Notes under the pieces: model-generated | The model's input: the letters and a program-made list of their open reading frames with translations, nothing else | The model's database searches: none | Told to the model about the DNA's origin: nothing | Made by a program: the position numbers and the translations under genes | Part shown: piece after piece, positions 25,072 to 33,325 of the stretch | How positions within the stretch are numbered: position 1 is the stretch's first letter | Layout of the letters: each line of letters starts with the position of its first letter | Source of the DNA: BMS3ABIN04 sp965554225 | GTDB taxonomy: Bacteria; Bacteroidota; Ignavibacteria; Ignavibacteriales; Melioribacteraceae | Direction of reading: 5' to 3' | Assembly: GCA_965554225.1 (NCBI GenBank) | Contig: CBEVZC010000019.1 | Coordinates: forward strand, 1-36,557 | Length of the DNA: 36,557 nt

Positions 25072-27831
25072 CTAATCCCATTCCGGCAAAATACATTTCG
25101 GTGAAATTTTATTTAGTAAAATCTTGAAATCAATCAAGCTTTCTTTCATAACTTTTGAATTTTCTTCGTGGCATGTTAAACAAGCGCCGACTGTAAGTAT
25201 TCTTTTTTGTTCATCCAAATTAAAAGAGCGTGCATTTGTTCGCGTGGATTTTCCCAATTTAGTTGAATCCAAAAATCCTATCCATGCATCTTGGGGAAGC
25301 CCGTCATTTCCATCCTTTGCATATTCGGCAACGAAATTCCAAATTCCTTTTCCATCAATAATATTGTAAATTAAGTTGCCACGACCGTAACCAATTGCCA
25401 ATGGATTATTGTGACAAGATTTGCAATTTCTACCTATTGCTGCTGTAGTATGCGAAACGGTAGGGGCGAATAATCTTTTGAAAATTTTATCATCCTTTTT
25501 TTTAGTAAACCTGCTTTTATCAACGGTTAAAATCATTCCAGGTATAAAAGTTTCTACTTTGGGCTTCTTTCCGTTTGATGTCTGTTTTTCAACAATTCCT
25601 AAAGTCGGAGGTTCGGCAAAGAAAATTCCGGATGCTTCAACCCATCGTCCTTTGGTTGACAAACCGGTAAGATGATTAAATCCTTTCTCGTCAGGCTTAA
25701 ATTCGGTGTGGCAGCCGACGCATTGGGGCGACCAACTTGTATGACAGCTGTTGCACGTTAAATTAGAATGCGCCTCCCCTACAGTGCAGATGCTTTTCGG
25801 AGGTCTCAGCGGAAATATTGTTTTAGTATTTTTCCCAATTAAATATGATGAATCATTACCGGCGACATAAGTATTCAAGAGTGGGATACTATCTTTTTCT
25901 GTTACTAAATATTTTCTGTCTTTTATATCTAACTTTCTAAGTTTGGCAATTTTTTGAGATTCATAATCCATCTGTGAAAAATTAATGGTCTTCGGTCTGG
26001 AGGTGAAATGGCAATCTTCACATTGAATTTTTGTCTGATCTCCTTCATGAGCATAAATTTTACCGTCACCCATTAATTCATATGAGTTGTGGCAGTCGAT
26101 ACATTCCATACCTTTCTTGTGATGAATGTCTTCTGCCACAAATTTGAAAACTCTATCGTCTTGCAAAATTCTTAAGCTATCCGATTTAACTTCTGCTTTT
26201 TCAATGTGTGTTTCATGCCAGCCTTCGTAATTTGTGGATATTCTACCGGACCTGCTATGGCATCCGAAGCAGTGATCATTATTTGCGTTCAATGAAATTT
26301 CGGGATGAAATAATGTGTCGCTTTTTATCCCTTTAATTTTATTGGAAGAAAGATAATTTGCCAAATCCGATTTAGCATTCTCCGAGTAATTTAAATGGCA
26401 GGCAATACAACCACTGCCGCGTGAGAGTTGGCTAATTGGTTCGAATATTTCTTTCTCTTTACTTAAATGACAGGACGCACATAAATTTTTCAAATGAATA
26501 TCTGCAGCACTATTTCCAATTTCGTCGACTCTGTAAAGTTTATTCAAACTATCCGATTCACCAAATACAAATTTATCTACGCTTACAACTCCACTCATTG
26601 AAGTCATGATCGAATTATCTACTCTGTCGGGAATATCAGGATGGCATTTTGTGTTTCCGCATGTTAGGCGGGCATTGCTTAAATTTCCCGGAATTAAAAC
26701 CATTCCGTAATGAGCAAGATCTTTGTCAATTGTAAAAGGATTGCCTAAATGACACGATGCACACCCAATAGCTTCGGGCGAGTGTGAAGCGGTAAATCCT
26801 TTTGAAACCGAATGACAATAAACACATCCTTCTTTTTGATCTAAAATTGTTTTAATTTCTTTGTCGGCATCAAATTGGGTAAAAGAATTACGATATTTTA
26901 TTAAAACAGGTTGTGTGAATGTGATGAAATACTTATTATTCCATGGAACTGAAAGCTTCCAATTTTCCCCTCTAAAAAAATAGCCGATAACGATTAACAC
27001 TATATAAGCAATACTGACAAAGAACAAAAAATGCTTTGAATATTTAGCTGTTGTTTCAGATAGTTTTGGTATGCGCCATATTAAAATCAGCAAGAGTGTA
27101 AAAAATATAATTACAATTGAAGGATAACTGAAATAATGAAATAATTCCTGAAGACCTAAAAAATACCACGGTCCTTTCATTACAGGGTTTAAATTGTTAT
27201 GCAATTCCGCCGGAAAAAAGAAAGATGCTATTAAAATAAAAGTTAAAAAGTAAAGTGTCGACCTTAAATTCGGCCATATCAACTTTACATGTTCAATAAT
27301 AATGAGCCATAAAAATATCGTTGCTGTTGCAATGTGATTTACATAAACAAGTTGATAACTGCTTTCGCTTCCCAGTAGTGAATATGAAATGTATTTCCCA
27401 ATAAGCGGTATTTCGAAAAGGAGAGTAGAGAGAATTCGTTTTGCTTGAATACTATCTGCGTCACCTTTTAAAATAAACCCACTTATCATTACAAAAAATA
27501 CGGCTAAGAGTGAAATTGTAAGCCGCAGCCAAATACCGCTTTTTACTTTCTTTTCGGTTGATTTTCTTAAATGATCCCAAATATGCAGAACAATAAATAC
27601 TAAAAAGAATTGTGCACTCCAATAATGGAGCGATCTGATAAAATCTGCAGCCGGATTGGCGATTAACATTTCTGCAATGGAATTAAAAGGATTTTTTATG
27701 TCAAATGGAATTGCTAAGAATACTCCGGTAATTACGGCAATAAAAAATGATGCAAATGCTATGTGTCCAAACGTAGAACCGAATAGTTTGCAGTAAATTT
27801 TATTAGCGGAATTATTTATTTTATCCGACAT
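25072..27831 (-). CDS. Cytochrome b6-type protein fused to a 12-haem cytochrome c domain
   Basis: Membrane electron-transfer protein of about 919 residues. About 1-285 hold eight hydrophobic segments. Two His pairs lie in the second and fourth helices, 14 apart (HYWSAQFFLVFIVLH) and 15 apart (HIATATIFLWLIIIEH); the 14/15 spacing is that of cytochrome b6. MKGPWYFLGLQELFHY replaces the usual PEWY quinol-site region. The remainder (from about 335) is periplasmic and contains eleven CXXCH motifs (CVYCH, CASCH twice, CIACH, CFGCH, CIDCH, CEDCH, CNSCH, CVGCH, CKSCH, CLTCH) and one CX4CH (CGNTKCH), so up to twelve c-haems. It probably takes electrons from quinol with the Rieske partner and passes them along its own haem wire. 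An in-frame TTG at 27837 is the alternative start. Confidence 0.9.
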   Translation of the reverse strand: MSDKINNSANKIYCKLFGSTFGHIAFASFFIAVITGVFLAIPFDIKNPFNSIAEMLIANPAADFIRSLHYWSAQFFLVFIVLHIWDHLRKSTEKKVKSGIWLRLTISLLAVFFVMISGFILKGDADSIQAKRILSTLLFEIPLIGKYISYSLLGSESSYQLVYVNHIATATIFLWLIIIEHVKLIWPNLRSTLYFLTFILIASFFFPAELHNNLNPVMKGPWYFLGLQELFHYFSYPSIVIIFFTLLLILIWRIPKLSETTAKYSKHFLFFVSIAYIVLIVIGYFFRGENWKLSVPWNNKYFITFTQPVLIKYRNSFTQFDADKEIKTILDQKEGCVYCHSVSKGFTASHSPEAIGCASCHLGNPFTIDKDLAHYGMVLIPGNLSNARLTCGNTKCHPDIPDRVDNSIMTSMSGVVSVDKFVFGESDSLNKLYRVDEIGNSAADIHLKNLCASCHLSKEKEIFEPISQLSRGSGCIACHLNYSENAKSDLANYLSSNKIKGIKSDTLFHPEISLNANNDHCFGCHSRSGRISTNYEGWHETHIEKAEVKSDSLRILQDDRVFKFVAEDIHHKKGMECIDCHNSYELMGDGKIYAHEGDQTKIQCEDCHFTSRPKTINFSQMDYESQKIAKLRKLDIKDRKYLVTEKDSIPLLNTYVAGNDSSYLIGKNTKTIFPLRPPKSICTVGEAHSNLTCNSCHTSWSPQCVGCHTEFKPDEKGFNHLTGLSTKGRWVEASGIFFAEPPTLGIVEKQTSNGKKPKVETFIPGMILTVDKSRFTKKKDDKIFKRLFAPTVSHTTAAIGRNCKSCHNNPLAIGYGRGNLIYNIIDGKGIWNFVAEYAKDGNDGLPQDAWIGFLDSTKLGKSTRTNARSFNLDEQKRILTVGACLTCHEENSKVMKESLIDFKILLNKISPKCILPEWD

Positions 27832-28228
27832 AGACAATAATCTTTCCGGTTTTTTTGTCTTTGCTGTAATTCAATTGAGTAAGATTTTTTGTTGCAGGAC
27901 CTTTAATTACCTCACCATTTAATGCAAATTGAGAACCGTGGCAAGGACAGATGAATTTATTATTTTTTTCTTGATTAATTTTACAACCGAGATGAGTGCA
28001 TGTGGAAGAATAAATTTTAATATTCTCTCCGGTTTTTTCTACAATAAGATTTTCAACAAACGTAATTCCGTCATTCAAATCTGGAGGTAAAAATATATTT
28101 TTTAATTTCGAGTTTATTCTCAATTGTGTTTTTGTTGCTTCAAACCATATTATAATAGATGGTATGGAAAACAAAACAGCTATTGATTTTAAAAATTTTT
28201 TTCGCGTTATTTTTTTGTTGTTTATCAT
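27821..28228 (-). CDS. Rieske [2Fe-2S] protein
   Basis: Iron-sulfur subunit of the adjacent cytochrome b complex, 135 residues, shorter than most Rieske subunits. It has an N-terminal hydrophobic anchor (about 12-30) after a basic KKITRKKFLK stretch. This resembles a Tat signal but lacks the strict twin Arg (Arg-Lys). Cluster ligands are Cys77 and His79 in CTHLGC and Cys94 and His97 in CPCHGS, with Cys82 and Cys96 forming the usual disulfide. It accepts an electron from quinol and hands it to the c-haems. Its last codons overlap the cytochrome b start by 11 bp, so the two are coupled and made in stoichiometric amounts. No separate cytochrome c1 gene lies nearby; the fused multihaem domain would take that role. 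Confidence 0.93.
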   Translation of the reverse strand: MINNKKITRKKFLKSIAVLFSIPSIIIWFEATKTQLRINSKLKNIFLPPDLNDGITFVENLIVEKTGENIKIYSSTCTHLGCKINQEKNNKFICPCHGSQFALNGEVIKGPATKNLTQLNYSKDKKTGKIIVYVG

Positions 28229-28587
28229 TTTTAAATAATAAAGTTAACTAAAATCGGTTAAAAAAATCCGTAGTAAACAGAAATGTTCCATTTATCAATT
28301 TTAAAAATACCAATTATCTATTTTACTATATATACTAAAAATTAATTACCGGAAAAACTATTAGAAATTTAATGCTTCTCTTGTAATAAGTGAGGATTCT
28401 GAAACCAGAGAAATTTATAGGACAAAATATCTACAAAATCTTAAAATTAAAAATAATTTAACTTGGGATTCTCCAATTTAATAAAAGACAACTTATCGTA
28501 ATTCGAAAATCAATCAAAATTCCTGTTTTAATTTTTGGCAAGATAGTTGATAGAAATTTATATCAACATACTTGATATTTTTTTTAA
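28229..28587. other. 359-bp intergenic region between divergent Rieske and MerR genes
   Basis: Very A+T-rich gap with no convincing reading frame or RNA gene. It must contain the promoters of both the Rieske/cytochrome b operon (leftward) and the MerR/molybdopterin operon (rightward). The only clear structure is the dyad at 28546-28567 close to the MerR start. The left two thirds show nothing I can name. Confidence 0.6.
28546..28567. promoter_or_regulatory. Inverted repeat upstream of MerR gene, candidate operator
   Basis: GTTGATA, eight bases, then TATCAAC: a perfect 7-bp inverted repeat ending 20 bases before the MerR ATG. A third half-site, TTGATAT, follows at 28572-28578. Position and symmetry fit a MerR-dimer or other regulator site controlling the operon. 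MerR spacer geometry (19-20 bp between -35 and -10) could not be placed with confidence. Confidence 0.45.
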
Positions 28588-29034
28588 ATGGATAATACAA
28601 TTAATTTACCGGACGATAAACCCATCTTTTCTATTAGCACTGCTGCTAAATTATTAGGCATATCGGTTCCGACTTTAAGAATGTATGAAAACGAAGGGTT
28701 GATAATACCGCACAAAACAAATTCCAATCAAAGAATATATTCCAAAAAAGATATAGATAGAATTCAGTGCATAAGAAAGGCGATAAAAGAAAAGGGAATA
28801 AGTATCAACGGAATAAAAGTTATTTATTCTCTAATCCCTTGCTGGGAGGTTGTAAATTGTTCCAAAAAAGATAGGGAAGTTTGCGGCGCATATAATGGCG
28901 GCGAAAATCCTTGTTGGACTTATAATCATCCCAATACAACTTGTGAAAATAGGGACTGTCGTGACTGTGCAGTCTATCTGAATTACACTCAATGTGGGAA
29001 AATAAAAATTTTAGTACAAAACATCACGGAATAA
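28588..29034 (+). CDS. MerR-family regulator with eight-cysteine C-terminal module
   Basis: DNA-binding regulator of 148 residues. The winged helix-turn-helix of MerR type (about 13-75) has FSISTAAKLLGISVPTLRMYENEGLI followed by RIYSKKDIDRIQ. Instead of the usual long coiled coil plus effector domain there is a short Cys-rich tail with Cys at 85, 91, 99, 109, 119, 124, 127 and 136. It begins CWEVVNC and has a second CW, resembling the two-CW module. Such a cluster could hold zinc or an iron-sulfur cluster, or react with sulfane sulfur, making the protein a redox or sulfur sensor; this is inference. It is the first gene of the operon, 4 bp before the molybdopterin subunit, and has no clear Shine-Dalgarno. 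An inverted repeat just upstream may be its own site. Confidence 0.85.
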   Translation: MDNTINLPDDKPIFSISTAAKLLGISVPTLRMYENEGLIIPHKTNSNQRIYSKKDIDRIQCIRKAIKEKGISINGIKVIYSLIPCWEVVNCSKKDREVCGAYNGGENPCWTYNHPNTTCENRDCRDCAVYLNYTQCGKIKILVQNITE

Positions 29035-29038
29035 AATA

Positions 29039-31249
29039 ATGGCTTACTTATCAAGACGGAGATTTTTAAAAATTTCCGGAGCGTCTGTTGTTGTAACCGC
29101 TGCACTTTCTTCTGCCGGAGGTGTTGTTAAAGGTGCAAAAAAAATCGAAGAAAAAACCGGAAAGAAAATTAAAGGAATCCAAAAGATTCCAACTTATTGC
29201 AGTATGTGTTTTTGGAAATGCAGCGCTATTGCTTATGTGAAAGATAGCAAATTATGGAAAATTGTAGGAAACCCAGCAGACCCGCTAAGCAACGGAAGGC
29301 TCTGCCCGCGCGGTACCGGAGGTGTTGGCGCACACTACGATCCCGATAGATTAAAAACCCCGCTTATTCGCAAAAATGAAAGAGGTGAAGAAAAATGGGT
29401 CCAAGTTACTTGGGACGAAGCTTTCGACTTTATCGCAAAAAAAATGAACGGGATTAAAAAATCCCACGGTCCCGAATCAATAGGATTTTTTAGTCATGGT
29501 ATAGGTGGAGGATTTTTTAAACATTTGTTGAAAGCCTACGGAACAAGAAACATTGCAGCTCCTTCATTCGATCAATGCTTAGGGCCAAGGGAGACTGCTT
29601 TTGAAATTACATACGGTGATGTAATAGGCGGACCAGAAAGGACAGATATAGAAAATGCCGAATGCATTGTTTTGCTGGGTTCCCATATTGGCGAAAATAT
29701 GCATAATACTCAAGTTCAAGAATTTGCTAAGGCTGTTGAAAAAGGCGCATCAATTATTGTTGTTGACCCGCGAATGTCAACAGCCGCCACAAAAGCCAAA
29801 TATTATCTTCCTATAAAACCCGGAACCGATTTAGCTTTACTTCTAACATGGATAAATATATTGATTAAGGAAAACTTATACGATAAAGACTATGTCGCAA
29901 AATATACATTCGGTTTTGAACAACTCAAAGCCGAAGTTAGTAAATATACACCGGAATGGGCTTACCCTATTACCGGAATTGAACCTGAATTAATTGTAAA
30001 GACTGCGCATGAAATTGCCAGATACATTCCATCTACTTTAGTGCATCCCGGCAGGCATTCGGTTTGGTACGGAGATGATACTCAACGCGGTAGAGCTTTG
30101 GCAATTATAAATGCATTAATAGGAAGCTGGGGAAGGAAAGGCGGTCTAATAAATCAAGATGTTTTCGATATTCCTACCTACCATTATCCCCCTTATCCCA
30201 AACCAAAACGTGAAAATGCAGATAACCCAAACAAGAAATATCCTTTTGGAGGAGCGGAAGGTTACACAACGGGATTGCGTGAAGCAACATTAACAGGAAA
30301 GCCGTATCCTATTAAGGGATGGTTTGTGTATGGAACAAATTTATTGTATTCGCTGCCAAATTCGGAAGAAACAATTAAAGCAATTCAGAATTTAGATTTA
30401 TTAGTAGTTATTGATGTTATCCCAAGTGAAATAGCGGGTTATGCAGATGTTGTTCTTCCTGAAGCAGTTTATCTTGAAAGGTACGATGAATTGTTTGCTC
30501 CGTATTTTAAGCAGCCGTTTGTTTCAATTAGACAGCCGGTTGTCGATCCACCTCACGATCAAAAACCAGGCTGGTGGATAGCGAAGAAATTAGGTGAAAA
30601 ATTAGGTTTGCAAAAGTATTTCCCATGGAAAAATATTGAAGAATATTTAAATACAAGATTAAAATTAGCCGGACATAGTTTAGCGGAGATAAAAAAGAAA
30701 GGTGTTATTAAAGGCCCTAAAATTCCTCTTTATTTTGAAGAAGGGGTTGAACCTGAATTTGAAACACCTACAGGCAAAATCGAATTATACTCAACTATAC
30801 TTGCAAAAAAAGGTTACGATCCGATTCCCAAATTTACAAAACATGAAGACCCGCCCGCAGGTTATTTCAGATTGCTTTTTGGAAGAGCTCCGATGCATTC
30901 TTTTAGCAGAACTCAAACCAACAGATTACTAGATAATATAATGGATGAGAATGAAGTTTGGATAAATGCAGACGTAGCAAAAAGATATGACTTAAAATCC
31001 GGCGAATATATTAAACTTAAAAACACAGAAGGAATTATAAGTAACAAAGTAAAAGTAAAAGCAACAGAAAGAATCAGAACCGATTGTGTTTATATTGTTC
31101 ACGGATTCGGGCATAATTCCAGAATGCTTAAAGGCGCATACTTAAAAGGTGCAAGTGATTCACAACTAATTACTAAGTATAAAGTTGATCCTTTAATGGG
31201 AGGAACCGGTACGAATGTAAATTTTGTAACTTTTGAGACGGAGGTGTGA
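29039..31249 (+). CDS. Tat-exported molybdopterin oxidoreductase, polysulfide/thiosulfate reductase type
   Basis: Catalytic subunit of a periplasmic complex of the Psr/Phs branch of the DMSO reductase family, 736 residues (PhsA/PsrA about 760). The twin-arginine signal is SRRRFLK at 5-11. A [4Fe-4S] cluster is bound by Cys54, Cys57, Cys61 and Cys89 (CX2CX3CX27C). Cys180 in SFDQCLGPRE is the likely molybdenum ligand. Downstream motifs of the family include VVDPRMSTAATKA, RGRALAIINALIGSWGRKGG and the C-terminal dinucleotide-binding LLFGRAPMHSFSRTQTN. It reduces polysulfide, thiosulfate, tetrathionate or a related oxyanion; substrate cannot be settled by motif, though YeeE genes downstream favour sulfur. 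Arsenate or selenate remain possible. It is followed by its ferredoxin and NrfD subunits in the standard order. Confidence 0.9.
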   Translation: MAYLSRRRFLKISGASVVVTAALSSAGGVVKGAKKIEEKTGKKIKGIQKIPTYCSMCFWKCSAIAYVKDSKLWKIVGNPADPLSNGRLCPRGTGGVGAHYDPDRLKTPLIRKNERGEEKWVQVTWDEAFDFIAKKMNGIKKSHGPESIGFFSHGIGGGFFKHLLKAYGTRNIAAPSFDQCLGPRETAFEITYGDVIGGPERTDIENAECIVLLGSHIGENMHNTQVQEFAKAVEKGASIIVVDPRMSTAATKAKYYLPIKPGTDLALLLTWINILIKENLYDKDYVAKYTFGFEQLKAEVSKYTPEWAYPITGIEPELIVKTAHEIARYIPSTLVHPGRHSVWYGDDTQRGRALAIINALIGSWGRKGGLINQDVFDIPTYHYPPYPKPKRENADNPNKKYPFGGAEGYTTGLREATLTGKPYPIKGWFVYGTNLLYSLPNSEETIKAIQNLDLLVVIDVIPSEIAGYADVVLPEAVYLERYDELFAPYFKQPFVSIRQPVVDPPHDQKPGWWIAKKLGEKLGLQKYFPWKNIEEYLNTRLKLAGHSLAEIKKKGVIKGPKIPLYFEEGVEPEFETPTGKIELYSTILAKKGYDPIPKFTKHEDPPAGYFRLLFGRAPMHSFSRTQTNRLLDNIMDENEVWINADVAKRYDLKSGEYIKLKNTEGIISNKVKVKATERIRTDCVYIVHGFGHNSRMLKGAYLKGASDSQLITKYKVDPLMGGTGTNVNFVTFETEV
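31240..31246 (+). promoter_or_regulatory. Shine-Dalgarno that fixes the ferredoxin-subunit start
   Basis: GGAGGTG, inside the last codons of the upstream gene, is four bases before the ATG at 31251. An earlier in-frame ATG at 31233 has no such site. Confidence 0.7.
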
Positions 31250-31250
31250 T

Positions 31251-31790
31251 ATGTCTAGATACGGAATGGTTATAGATACTGCAAAATGTGTTGGTTGTAC
31301 GGATTGCGTTGTAGCTTGTGAGACTGAAAATAATGTTCCGGTTGGATTTGCCAGGGACTGGATTGAACAAATTGCAGTAGGAAAATTCCCCGATACTCAA
31401 GTTGAAATTAGATCGGAAAGGTGCAACCATTGCAGCGACGCACCTTGTGTTACCTGCTGCCCAACCGGCGCGAGCCATCATAGTGAATTCGGCGGTGTAG
31501 TTCTTGTTACGCATAATGAGTGTATCGGCTGTAAAGCATGCATTGAATCGTGTCCTTACGGAGCAAGATATGTTCATCCCGAAGGATATGTTGATAAATG
31601 TACGTTCTGTATTCATAGAGTTAAAGAAGGGAAAGATCCGGCTTGTGTGTCTGTATGTCCTACTCATTGTATGTATTTCGGAGATATTGATAATCCGAAC
31701 AGTGAAGTAAGCAAGTTATTAAAGAAAAGGAAACATCATTCACTATTACCTGAAGCCGGAACAACACCCAATATTTTTTACTTAACTTAG
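31251..31790 (+). CDS. Four-cluster [4Fe-4S] ferredoxin subunit (PsrB/NrfC-like)
   Basis: Electron-transfer subunit of 179 residues linking the molybdopterin protein to the membrane subunit. Sixteen Cys can form four [4Fe-4S] clusters: CVGCTDCVVAC (N-terminal), CNHCSDAPCVTCCP, CIGCKACIESCP and CTFCIHRVKEGKDPACVSVCP. The ATG at 31251 is used because GGAGGTG lies four bases before it and the protein then opens MSRYGMVIDTAKC, as relatives do. It has no signal peptide of its own; in this family it is carried across the membrane with the Tat substrate. The start is 1 bp after the catalytic gene's stop. Confidence 0.93.
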   Translation: MSRYGMVIDTAKCVGCTDCVVACETENNVPVGFARDWIEQIAVGKFPDTQVEIRSERCNHCSDAPCVTCCPTGASHHSEFGGVVLVTHNECIGCKACIESCPYGARYVHPEGYVDKCTFCIHRVKEGKDPACVSVCPTHCMYFGDIDNPNSEVSKLLKKRKHHSLLPEAGTTPNIFYLT

Positions 31791-31801
31791 GAGTTTGAAA
31801 G

Positions 31802-32734
31802 ATGTACGAAATTAGTACTACCCGACATAATCATTTAATCGATCCAATTTTACATGCTTGGAGTTGGCAAATTCCTACTTATTTATTTCTTGGCGGTCTA
31901 GTAGCAGGTATGATGTTAATTTCGGGTTATTTTTTATTTAAAGGAAGGCATAAAGAAGAAAATTGTTCTTGCTATTATTTGCCTTTATTCAGTATTGTTT
32001 TGCTTAGTTTGGGAATGCTGTTTTTATTCTTGGACCTTGAACATAAATATTATTTCTGGAGATTGTATACTACATTTCAAATTACTTCACCCATGTCTTG
32101 GGGGGCATGGATACTAATGCTGGTATATCCTGCATTATTACTAAATATTTTAATGCGTGTCCCTAAGCCGATAATAAAAAGGATACCGAAATTAGAAGGA
32201 ATTTCAAAAAATTTTAATAAGCATCCGTGGGGAATAAAAATAACAGGAATTGCAAATATGATTCTTGGCGGAATGGTAGGGATGTATACGGGAATTTTAT
32301 TGAGCTCACTTGGAGCCAGACCACTATGGAGCAGTGCTGTTTTATGGCTGCTTTTTTTGATATCGGGATTATCCGGTGCTGCAGCTTTTGTGCATCTTAT
32401 TGCTAAAAATGTTTATGAAAGAGAATTATTGGCTAAGGCAGATAACGGATTTTTGGTAATTGAACTTTTTGTTATTGCAATGTTAATAATTAGTTTGTTA
32501 ACATCTTCAAAATCGCATATGGCTGCTGCATTGATATTGTTAAGCGGTCCTTTCGCATCTTCATTTTGGGTTTTTGTTTTAGGAATAGGAATTATAATTC
32601 CTTTGATTATTCAATTATTGGCGGTAAATCATAAAATTCATCATACTCCGGTTGCACCTATTTTAGTTATTCTTGGAGGTTTAATCCTTCGTTTTGTAAT
32701 TGTGGCAGCCGGTCAATATAGTCATTGGTTTTAA
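31802..32734 (+). CDS. NrfD/PsrC-type quinone-interacting membrane subunit
   Basis: Integral membrane protein of 310 residues with eight to nine hydrophobic segments, the size of PsrC/NrfD. The opening HAWSWQIPTYLFLGGLVAGMMLISGY is characteristic, as are LDLEHKYYFWRLYTTFQITSPMSWGAWILML and the late LRFVIVAAGQ. The Glu/His/Tyr-rich end of the first loops forms the quinone pocket in PsrC. It carries no haem ligands, unlike a cytochrome b anchor. It exchanges electrons between menaquinol and the ferredoxin subunit. An 11-bp gap with a GGAG ribosome site separates it from that gene. The NrfD call is firm; direction of electron flow (reduction of the substrate) is inferred. Confidence 0.92.
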   Translation: MYEISTTRHNHLIDPILHAWSWQIPTYLFLGGLVAGMMLISGYFLFKGRHKEENCSCYYLPLFSIVLLSLGMLFLFLDLEHKYYFWRLYTTFQITSPMSWGAWILMLVYPALLLNILMRVPKPIIKRIPKLEGISKNFNKHPWGIKITGIANMILGGMVGMYTGILLSSLGARPLWSSAVLWLLFLISGLSGAAAFVHLIAKNVYERELLAKADNGFLVIELFVIAMLIISLLTSSKSHMAAALILLSGPFASSFWVFVLGIGIIIPLIIQLLAVNHKIHHTPVAPILVILGGLILRFVIVAAGQYSHWF

Positions 32735-32752
32735 GTAAAAATGGAGTAAAAC

Positions 32753-33325
32753 ATGAGCATTAAAGAATGGTTTTCCCATCATCACGAAGATAATGTTAGA
32801 GCACATGCACTTGTGCCAAAGCATTATTGGAATCCCTACTTAGTTGGTATTGGTCTGGGGATTGTATTAATGCTAACTTTTGTAATTATGGGAAGGGGGT
32901 TAGGAGCCTCCGGCGCAATGTCGACGGTTGTTTCTGTGGTTGTGGACGAAGTAGCACCGGAACATGCAGATAATAATCAGTTCTATAAAAACTATTTAGG
33001 AGACGGTACTCAAAGTCCTTTTAAAGATTGGCTGGTTTTTGAAGTATTGGGACTACTTTTCGGAGGATTTATTTCCGGTGCAATTGCCGGGAGAAATAAA
33101 ATCACAGTGGAAAAAGGTCCGAATATTTCGACCAAAAAAAGATTTTTATTTGCGTTTATTGGTGGAACACTGATGGGAATTGGAGCGAAATTAGCACGAG
33201 GTTGTACAAGTGGTCAAGGTTTAACCGGAGGAAGCATGCTTAGTCTTGGCGGATGGTCATTTTTATTAATGGTATTTGTAGGAGCCTATGGAATGGCATA
33301 TTTTGTAAGGAGGCAATGGATATGA
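32753..33325 (+). CDS. YeeE/YedE-family sulfur transporter, first half
   Basis: Inner-membrane protein of 190 residues from the YeeE/YedE (sulf_transp) family, whose characterised E. coli member TsuA (YeeE) imports thiosulfate. Conserved parts are GRGLGASGAMS (about 45-55) and AKLARGCTSGQGLTGGS, with Cys151 in the position of the Cys that relays thiosulfate in TsuA. It has about five hydrophobic segments, so it is half the size of E. coli YeeE, and the adjoining gene supplies the other half. An inserted loop (APEHADNNQFYKNYLGDGTQ) sits between early helices. The next gene overlaps its stop (ATGA). It may bring thiosulfate or another sulfur species to or from the neighbouring reductase. Confidence 0.87.
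   Translation: MSIKEWFSHHHEDNVRAHALVPKHYWNPYLVGIGLGIVLMLTFVIMGRGLGASGAMSTVVSVVVDEVAPEHADNNQFYKNYLGDGTQSPFKDWLVFEVLGLLFGGFISGAIAGRNKITVEKGPNISTKKRFLFAFIGGTLMGIGAKLARGCTSGQGLTGGSMLSLGGWSFLLMVFVGAYGMAYFVRRQWI
33307..33313 (+). promoter_or_regulatory. Shine-Dalgarno that fixes the second YeeE start
   Basis: AAGGAGG lies eight bases before ATG 33322 and only two before ATG 33316. The ATG overlapping the upstream stop (ATGA) is therefore the start. Confidence 0.65.

Noticed and set aside
27821..28228. Rieske gene as an arsenite-oxidase small subunit (AioB)
   Set aside because: It overlaps a cytochrome b gene and there is no AioA; the b-type partner defines it as a quinol-oxidising complex.
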